A stretch of 11,017 nucleotides of DNA from Phycisphaerae bacterium (lineage in GTDB: Bacteria > Planctomycetota > Phycisphaerae > Tepidisphaerales > Tepidisphaeraceae): contig JACMJD010000446.1 of the NCBI GenBank assembly GCA_014380825.1, forward strand, positions 1 through 11,017, read 5' to 3'. A model generated the notes under the pieces. That model was not told where the DNA came from. It searched no databases and was given only the letters and a program-made list of their open reading frames with translations. The first letter of the stretch is position 1. Each line of letters opens with the position of its first letter. The translations under genes and the position numbers were made by a program. This document shows, piece after piece, positions 6,870 to 11,017 of the stretch.

Positions 6870-7608
6870 TCGGACGCCGCGGGTCACGCCCGGGTTGGGC
6901 GCTCGTCCGCGCAGAGAAATCAACGTGACCTTTAACCTGCCCCATCATCATTGCGATTAGCGGCAACGCACATAGCCCCCAACCCGGTTCGGGGATCGGA
7001 TTCGGGGAGAAACGCACATCGTCGAAGGACCGAAAACCGAAATCTTCACCCGGGATGAAAGTCTTGGACTGGAAACGAATCTCGATGGTCTGGCCCGCAA
7101 ATGCGCTAACGTCCGCCCCGTAGACGTTCACCTCGCCGGACGCCGGTATGCCGCTTAAATAGGTTGTGGAGACGAGCAAGCCATTCACGCGCACGATTGG
7201 TGGTCCAGCGTGACCAGCGCACAACAACGTCATGGACTGCGTGCCAGTCGGGATGTCGCCAACCTGCGCCAGCGAGGTGACTGCGTTATCCGTCCCTGGA
7301 CCGAGCACGGCCATGTATTCCCCTTGGAGCAGCGCGTCACTGCCGCCAAACGCCGGCATGTCGTACACCGCGACGATCGGTTCGCCCGCACCGGCGTAAT
7401 CGTGAAAAACGGTGCTGGACACGTTGTTCCCGAACCGCGCCGTCCACCCCGGAAACGCCGCCGCTGTCGGCACGACCTGCGGATCGGTCGGCTGCACGGT
7501 CGATAGCTCGAAATCCAGGTTCACGAACGGCGCAGCCACCGTGCTTGCGCAAAGCGACATCGCGAACGAGCACCCGACGAACAACAGGCGAATGATGCGA
7601 CTTCGCAT
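6778..7608 (-). CDS. PEP-CTERM-like secreted protein with an abnormal, extended C-terminus
   Basis: A 276-codon frame. The signal peptide is MRSRIIRLLFVGCSFAMSLCASTVAA, with cleavage likely near residue 26. The mature part opens PFVNLDFELSTVQP, a start common in PEP-CTERM proteins, and contains a beta-rich body to about residue 200 (FGFRSFDDVRF). A sorting-type PEP motif, IPEPGWGLCALPLIAMMMG (205-223), follows, but the expected terminal Arg cluster and stop are missing. The frame instead runs about 53 more residues (QVKGHVDFSARTSAQPG ... GCLPG) through the spacer and into the antisense of the VOC gene. This suggests loss of the original stop by a small indel or substitution near 6935-6945, so anchoring may be impaired. 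The start is supported by GGGAG about 9 nt upstream. Role otherwise unknown. Confidence 0.82.
   Translation of the reverse strand: MRSRIIRLLFVGCSFAMSLCASTVAAPFVNLDFELSTVQPTDPQVVPTAAAFPGWTARFGNNVSSTVFHDYAGAGEPIVAVYDMPAFGGSDALLQGEYMAVLGPGTDNAVTSLAQVGDIPTGTQSMTLLCAGHAGPPIVRVNGLLVSTTYLSGIPASGEVNVYGADVSAFAGQTIEIRFQSKTFIPGEDFGFRSFDDVRFSPNPIPEPGWGLCALPLIAMMMGQVKGHVDFSARTSAQPGRDPRRPIISAACRFPNDARKGLRFGRRASRIGCLPG
6871..6909. terminator. GC-rich hairpin after the VOC gene
   Basis: CGGACG (6871-6876) pairs with CGTCCG (6904-6909), and inside it GCCC/GGGC (6888-6891, 6897-6900) can form a second short stem. It follows the VOC stop directly. No T-run follows, so termination is only a guess; it also lies inside the extended PEP-CTERM frame on the other strand. 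Confidence 0.35.
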
Positions 7609-7782
7609 TCAACAACTCCCAACAACAGGAACAACTCGATCAAATACAGAAACCCGCGGCGATGAAAAGAATTGCCCGCCCCACTTGTGTAGCGACGCCA
7701 TTTTCCAATGCCTCGCCCGAACCCGCAACACAATTCCACCCGCAGACTCCGCCCAAGTTCACGTTGGGTTTGTTTGGCCAAA

Positions 7783-7945
7783 ATCCTGAACAGCAGGGAT
7801 GAACGCCAAGCCGCCAAGAACGCCAAGGAGGTGTGACTCCGCAATGGGTTCGTTTTGCATTTTCGATCCTGTTGCGGTCTTCGCGGCTTCGCGCCTTCGC
7901 GTTCTTCAGCGTATTCATCGCAATGGCCACCTCCTTTGGGTTCGT
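7783..7945. repeat. Paired inverted element with tandem 8-9-nt units (CGCCAAG / CGCGAAG)
   Basis: The left part (7799-7829, + strand) reads GATGAACGC and then three CGCCAAG units. The right part, read on the minus strand (about 7919 down to 7874), reads GATGAATACGC, TGAAGAA and then three CGCGAAG units. The two parts are thus diverged inverted copies with the same order of parts. AGGAGGTG also occurs in both, in opposite orientation (7826-7833 and 7928-7935). The layout parallels the 1511-1575 repeat. Confidence 0.65.
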
Positions 7946-8111
7946 TTCGTCAGATCGATAGCGCCCTTCGGCGCACCGTCCCACGCAATCGCACGTACTT
8001 CCGCTCTGGCAGAAGACTAAAAAACGAATCCCCCATTTTCACCTTGGCTTTGCTTTCGACGATTCGATCGCGAAGGCGTCGGAATCTGATTGTCAAAGAG
8101 CACCAGCCGCG

Positions 8112-8257
8112 ACACTGCGGGAAAACAGTGCGCCCCAATACACTGGGTGCGCTGCGCGCCGAGAGCGCGGCTGGCGCAGCGCAAGAGAAAAACCTTCGCG
8201 CATTGCGCAGAATCGGGGAAGAAGTTTTTATTTTCCAATTTTGCGCGCTGCGCGCCG
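8112..8257. repeat. Dyad-dense GC-rich segment upstream of the 8296 gene
   Basis: TGCGCTGCGC (8148-8157) pairs perfectly with GCGCAGCGCA (8174-8183), extended inward by GCCG/CGGC (8158-8161, 8168-8171). GCGCTGCGCGCCG occurs twice as an exact 13-bp direct repeat (8149-8161 and 8245-8257). Upstream, CACTG (8113-8117), CAGTG (8126-8130) and CACTG (8141-8145) allow two mutually exclusive small hairpins. AAAAACCTTC (8189 on) can pair with GAAGTTTTT (8221 on) apart from one bulge. If transcribed, this would be a heavily folded leader. Confidence 0.55.
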
Positions 8258-8295
8258 CCTTCAAGTAAATTCAACAGCGAGAAGGAGATTCGCTC

Positions 8296-9477
8296 ATGTC
8301 GATTCGGACCATCGCGGCCTTGCTTGTCGTACTCGCACTCTGGATACGGGGTGCATTCGCGGAGCCCGCGGCGACGCAGCCATCGCGCATCGTGATGAAG
8401 CTGCACACGCTCAATGACCCGGGCTCGGGCAATATGGAATCGCACACCGTGCTCGCGCCGGCGGGCTGGACCGTGCAAGGCGGCGCGTGGTGGCCGCCGC
8501 AGCAGTGCTTCAATATTTTGCCCAGCCAGGAGATCAAGATCATCGCGCCCGACGGGCGGATGGTACACGTCGGGCCGGCGATCGGCGCGAGCGACTATCG
8601 CCCGTCGCAGCACGCGATGATGCAACTCGGCGCCCAGCGCCCCGCCGAAGGCGGTGTCGATCGCGGGTATCCGATCGTGCATCGGCCGGACAGTCTGGAT
8701 GATTGGACCACGTTCATCGAGAACAAGGCGTTTCGCACGACGTTTCCGACCGCGACGAACGTCAGAATGGAACCGGTCGTCGTCGTGCCGGAATTCACCG
8801 AATTGGTCCAACGCCAGCTAGCGCCGATCAAACAACAGCAGGCGCAGAATAACCAGATGCTGGGCGGTCACGTCCGCGGCAGTTGCGACGGCGCGGTGCT
8901 GGCGGCCAAGTGTTTCTATGAACTCGACGGCAAGAAATACGAACACCTGCTCGTGTTCGGGGTGACGTATTTCCTCAACGAAAGCCAGGTCGGTCAGTCG
9001 ATCTTGTGGACGGTCGAACCGAGCGTGTCGTATCGCGCCGAAGAGGGCCAGCTCGACGCGAACATGCCGCTGCTGATGTCGATCGCCAACTCGGCGCGGC
9101 CGACTCCCAAGTGGGCGCAGATGAAGGCGGATCACAGCGCCAAGATGAACCAGATCGCCGCGAAGGGCGCCGCCGACCGCTCGGCCATCATCGCCAATTC
9201 ACATCGCGAGATCATGAAGATGATCGTCGACGGCGACCGCAACCGTCAGGCCAGCAACGATCGCAGCGCGTACAACTTCATCAAGACCATCCGCGAGGTC
9301 GAAGACTTCCAAGGCCCCAACGATTCCACGCCCGTGCAACTGCCGCATCACTACCAGCACGTCTACAGCAACGGCGCGGGTGAATACATCATGACGAACG
9401 ATTCGCTTTACAACCCGAATACCGATCCGCTGGTGAATAATAAGTCGTGGGATGCGATGAAGCCGGTTGGGAAGTGA
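8296..9477 (+). CDS. Secreted protein of unknown function (393 aa)
   Basis: I do not recognise a named family. A signal peptide is clear: MSIRTIAALLVVLALWIRGAFA, with cleavage likely after A22. The following EPAATQPS is a typical planctomycete mature start. Residues about 30-175 contain a beta-rich domain (IVMKLHTLNDPGSGNMESHTVLAPAGWTVQGGAWW). About 185-260 is a second segment with two Cys (GSCDGAVLAAKCFYEL) that may form a disulfide. About 275-335 is a long charged helix rich in Lys, Asn and Ala. The end reads LPHHYQHVYSNGAGEYIMTND-YNPN, resembling a small C-terminal module I recall from other secreted bacterial unknowns. A periplasmic or extracellular place is inferred. GGAG lies 8 nt upstream of the ATG, after a strongly structured leader. 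Confidence 0.88.
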   Translation: MSIRTIAALLVVLALWIRGAFAEPAATQPSRIVMKLHTLNDPGSGNMESHTVLAPAGWTVQGGAWWPPQQCFNILPSQEIKIIAPDGRMVHVGPAIGASDYRPSQHAMMQLGAQRPAEGGVDRGYPIVHRPDSLDDWTTFIENKAFRTTFPTATNVRMEPVVVVPEFTELVQRQLAPIKQQQAQNNQMLGGHVRGSCDGAVLAAKCFYELDGKKYEHLLVFGVTYFLNESQVGQSILWTVEPSVSYRAEEGQLDANMPLLMSIANSARPTPKWAQMKADHSAKMNQIAAKGAADRSAIIANSHREIMKMIVDGDRNRQASNDRSAYNFIKTIREVEDFQGPNDSTPVQLPHHYQHVYSNGAGEYIMTNDSLYNPNTDPLVNNKSWDAMKPVGK

Positions 9478-9486
9478 GTGTATCGA

Positions 9487-9618
9487 ATGCCGCTACCGCT
9501 GGACTATCGAAACGAAAAGTCGTCAGTAATCGTGAAACGATCTTGCGTTAGAAGAATCAGTAGTGACGTAGTGACCGGTCACAAGACTGTCACCTCTTCT
9601 GCTCCGGTGGAGAAGTGA
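9487..9618 (+). pseudogene. 43-codon remnant of a duplicated gene start
   Basis: This short frame starts MPLPLDYRNEKS, almost the same as the next gene (MPQPLDYRNPKS), then diverges at once and stops in the second copy of the duplicated junction. Third positions are only about half G or C (22 of 42), unlike the neighbouring genes, so it is probably not a maintained protein. The best reading is a truncated, decayed duplicate; a translated leader peptide for the next gene is an alternative. Confidence 0.45.
9571..9593. promoter_or_regulatory. GTGACCGGTCAC palindrome plus a GTCACA...GTCAC pair upstream of the 9629 gene
   Basis: GTGACCGGTCAC (9571-9582) is a perfect 12-bp palindrome. It overlaps GTCACAAGACTGTCAC (9578-9593), which matches the paired boxes at 6323-6338 (GTCACAGAACTGTCAC) at 14 of 16 positions. 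It lies 36 nt before the 9629 start. A shared DNA-binding site is possible; no regulator can be named. Confidence 0.35.
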
Positions 9619-9628
9619 GGCTAGTCAA

Positions 9629-10006
9629 ATGCCACAACCGCTGGACTATCGAAATCCTAAGTCGCCAAGGCGAGCGGTTGTTCCTTCCGACGCGTCCGCA
9701 GGTGTGACGCGGCCGTGCATCCCGGCGGAGTTCGACAAACTGCTCACGAAGACCGATGACCATCCCGCCGCACGCGCAATCGAAGCACAGCTCCGAAAGG
9801 CGGACATCGCATTTCACGCGATCGACGACGGCGAGCGCGCGAAGCGTACGCTCGAAATCTACGTCGGGGAGAAGCGCTTCGAACAAGCGGCACAGATCGC
9901 CGCGACTATCTTCGCGCGACGCGCGAAGATCAAAAAATTCCCCAAGCCGGAGATTCCGGACACCGGTCGTGCAGGCGGCGATTGGATCGATGCAACGCTT
10001 TTTTAG
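9629..10006 (+). CDS. Small soluble protein, unknown function (125 aa)
   Basis: No signal peptide or membrane segment. The N-terminus MPQPLDYRNPKSPRRA is Pro- and Arg-rich and probably disordered. Residues about 35-105 read as a compact alpha/beta domain (HPAARAIEAQLRKADIAFHAIDDGERAKRTLEIYVGEKRFEQAAQIAATIFARR). The order 'helix, LRKADI-F, strand, EIYV, FEQAAQIAA helix' faintly recalls DUF2007-type putative signal-transducing domains; this is weak and unverified. Third positions are strongly GC-rich, supporting real coding, while the antisense frame over the same bases does not look like protein. A possible ribosome-binding site is GGAG/GAGG at 9609-9620. The start lies in the second copy of the duplicated junction described at 9463-9664. 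Confidence 0.72.
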   Translation: MPQPLDYRNPKSPRRAVVPSDASAGVTRPCIPAEFDKLLTKTDDHPAARAIEAQLRKADIAFHAIDDGERAKRTLEIYVGEKRFEQAAQIAATIFARRAKIKKFPKPEIPDTGRAGGDWIDATLF

Positions 10007-10149
10007 TTTGTTCATATTGGTTTTGGTGCGCCGAATCGCATGCCTGAAGATTCGCCCAGGAAAACTTGCCCAACTGGCCCGCGCACGCTTAGTTTAGGTC
10101 CTGGCGTTTCAACGATCGACGCGCGTTTCGGCGGAGGCGCGAACAGCAC

Positions 10150-11017
10150 ATGCCTGAATCCCTAAGAAAGCTGCGGCAATACCTGCTCAGCGGCGTGTCG
10201 TATGTGATCCCCATCATCGCGTGCGGCGGAATTCTCATCGCGCTGGCGATCGCCATTAATTCCAAATGGTATTCGCCCACGGCGCCGGGCAACTTCGATC
10301 ATTCGCCAAAGACGCTGCAACTGATCATGCAGATCGGCGTGGCGGCTTTCACGATCATGCCCGTCATCCTCTCGGGATTCATCGCGTATTCGATGGCAGG
10401 CAAACCGGGCCTGGCGCCGGGGTGCATCGGCGGTTGGCTTGCCACGCACATCGGCACCACGATGGTCGACGGCGTGCCGAAGGACGTGAGCGCCGGATTC
10501 CTCGGCGCGATCGTCACCGGCTTGCTCGCCGGCTACATCGTCATGGCGATGAAGCGCCTGCCGATGCACAAATATGTTCGGCCCATCATGCCGATCCTGA
10601 TCATCCCGATCGTCGCATCGCTGATCGTCGGCGTGGTGATCCTGAAACTGATCGGCATCCCCATCGCCGACGCGATGACCTGGCTGTCCAACTGGCTGCA
10701 CGTGATGAGCGCCGGCAACAAGATCGTGCTGGCGATGATTCTGGGCGCGATGATCGCGTTCGACATGGGCGGGCCGGTGAACAAAGTCGCGTTCTTTTTC
10801 GGCGCGGGTTTGATCGAGCACGGCAATTACATGGTGATGGGCGCCGTGGCCGCGGCGATCTGCACGCCGCCGCTGGGATTGGGGCTGGCGACGTTTATCT
10901 ATCGGAAAATCTGGAGCGAAGAAGAGCGCGACGCCGGCATCGCGGCGGCGGCGATGGGAATGATCGGCATAACCGAAGGCGCGATCCCGTTCGCCGCCGC
11001 CGATCCGCTCCGCGTCA
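10150..11017 (+). CDS. PTS fructose-family permease, EIIC component (cut by window end)
   Basis: This is the membrane channel component of a phosphoenolpyruvate-dependent sugar phosphotransferase of the fructose family. The 289 codons present begin MPESLRKLRQYLLSGVSYVIPIIACGGILIAL, the usual EIIC first helix, followed by at least six further hydrophobic segments, FDMGGPVNKVAFFF near residue 200-213, and the family hallmark GITEGAIPF followed by AADPLRV at the window edge. The sugar cannot be read; fructose or a related sugar is likely from the family. No IIA or IIB domain is fused at the N-terminus, because an in-frame TAG lies at 10090-10092; partner proteins must lie elsewhere. A GGAGG at 10133-10137 is 12 nt from the ATG, a little far. 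The 143-bp spacer upstream shows no clear promoter. Confidence 0.94.
   Translation, partial: MPESLRKLRQYLLSGVSYVIPIIACGGILIALAIAINSKWYSPTAPGNFDHSPKTLQLIMQIGVAAFTIMPVILSGFIAYSMAGKPGLAPGCIGGWLATHIGTTMVDGVPKDVSAGFLGAIVTGLLAGYIVMAMKRLPMHKYVRPIMPILIIPIVASLIVGVVILKLIGIPIADAMTWLSNWLHVMSAGNKIVLAMILGAMIAFDMGGPVNKVAFFFGAGLIEHGNYMVMGAVAAAICTPPLGLGLATFIYRKIWSEEERDAGIAAAAMGMIGITEGAIPFAAADPLRV

Larger units (their letters stand above)
7609..8295. other. 687-bp stretch without a convincing gene
   Basis: Several open frames cross this stretch on both strands, but none shows a recognisable protein pattern and their codon use is unlike the flanking genes. The stretch holds the upstream region of the PEP-CTERM-like gene (7609 to about 7770), a palindrome TTTGGCCAAA (7773-7782), a paired short-unit repeat element (7783-7945), a small GCGCC/GGCGC hairpin (7961-7974), and a dyad-dense GC-rich section (8112-8257) leading into the 8296 gene. 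A 5' leader or non-coding RNA is possible but not shown. Confidence 0.6.
9463..9664 (+). repeat. Direct duplication of a gene-end/gene-start junction (about 60 bp, 141-142 bp apart)
   Basis: Copy 1 (9463-9522) and copy 2 (9604-9664) match at 47 of 61 aligned columns, with an 18-nt perfect core, ACCGCTGGACTATCGAAA. Both contain CCGGT, a stop within AAGTGAG, then ATGCC and a start encoding MP-PLDYRN. In copy 1 the stop belongs to the 8296 gene; in copy 2 it ends the 43-codon remnant. Similarity is lost outside these limits. Confidence 0.85.

Noticed and set aside
7640..7984. Minus-strand frame of 114 codons with an AAGGAGGT-like site before an internal ATG (NPKEVAIAMNTLKNAKA)
   Set aside because: The good-looking ribosome site and the Lys/Ala start come from the short-unit repeat; the rest has no protein character.
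7950..8264. Minus-strand frame of 104 codons across the dyad-dense segment
   Set aside because: All frames are open because of GCGC-rich repeats, and no family pattern or Shine-Dalgarno is seen.
9590..10015. Minus-strand frame of 141 codons opposite the 9629 gene
   Set aside because: Third-position GC bias supports the plus-strand frame; the minus frame has scattered Cys/Arg and no motif.
10066..10094. TTGCCC with 17-nt spacing to TTAGTT as a promoter for the EIIC gene
   Set aside because: The -10 match is too poor to support a promoter call.
10040..10165. 41-codon plus-strand frame overlapping the EIIC start by 16 nt; both begin ATGCCTGAA
   Set aside because: Third positions show no bias (22 of 40 G or C) and there is no ribosome-binding site; the shared 9 bases may be chance.

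Overview
The window looks like a chromosomal piece of a GC-rich planctomycete, most likely of the class Phycisphaerae. The pointers are a prepilin-like protein with an H-X9-DG motif, two proteins with PEP-CTERM-type sorting ends, a surface protein with a LEPR-XLL-like N-terminus and a C-terminal dockerin-type pair, and a DUF481 outer-membrane barrel. This is inferred from protein types; no rRNA or marker gene is present.

Layout. 1-332 (-) is the N-terminus of an ABC-2-type exporter ATPase, divergent from a DUF481 beta-barrel gene (483-1502, +). The barrel gene converges, across a 20-bp imperfect inverted repeat, on a prepilin/H-X9-DG gene (1579-2310, -). That gene is divergent from a large GH18 glycosidase-like surface protein (2521-4578, +). 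Next come a small minus-strand unit (a possible 54-aa ORF and a 137-aa protein of unknown function, 4681-5272), a 17-bp perfect terminator hairpin (5275-5313), a PEP-CTERM protein (5360-6172, -), a VOC-fold protein (6486-6869, +), and a second PEP-CTERM-like protein (6778-7608, -) whose reading frame runs past its sorting signal into the VOC gene. The stretch 7609-8295 has no convincing gene but carries short-unit inverted repeats and many GC-rich dyads. A secreted protein of unknown function (8296-9477, +) follows, then a partly duplicated gene start with a 43-codon remnant (9487-9618), a 125-aa protein (9629-10006, +) and the N-terminal two thirds of a fructose-family PTS permease EIIC (10150 to window end, +).

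The genes do not form one obvious pathway. The common theme is the cell envelope and exterior: exporter, outer-membrane barrel, pseudopilin, secreted glycosidase, two sorted surface proteins, a secreted unknown and a sugar permease. Most genes have their own Shine-Dalgarno sequence and sit alone or in divergent pairs; the only likely operon is the 54-aa/137-aa pair.

I found no convincing new multi-gene system, CRISPR array, insertion sequence or phage. The observations most worth checking are the 61-column duplicated translation start at 9463-9664, the PEP-CTERM gene that has lost its normal end, the two paired short-unit repeat elements (1511-1575 and 7783-7945), and a two-tier hairpin that covers part of the ribosome-binding site of the GH18 gene.
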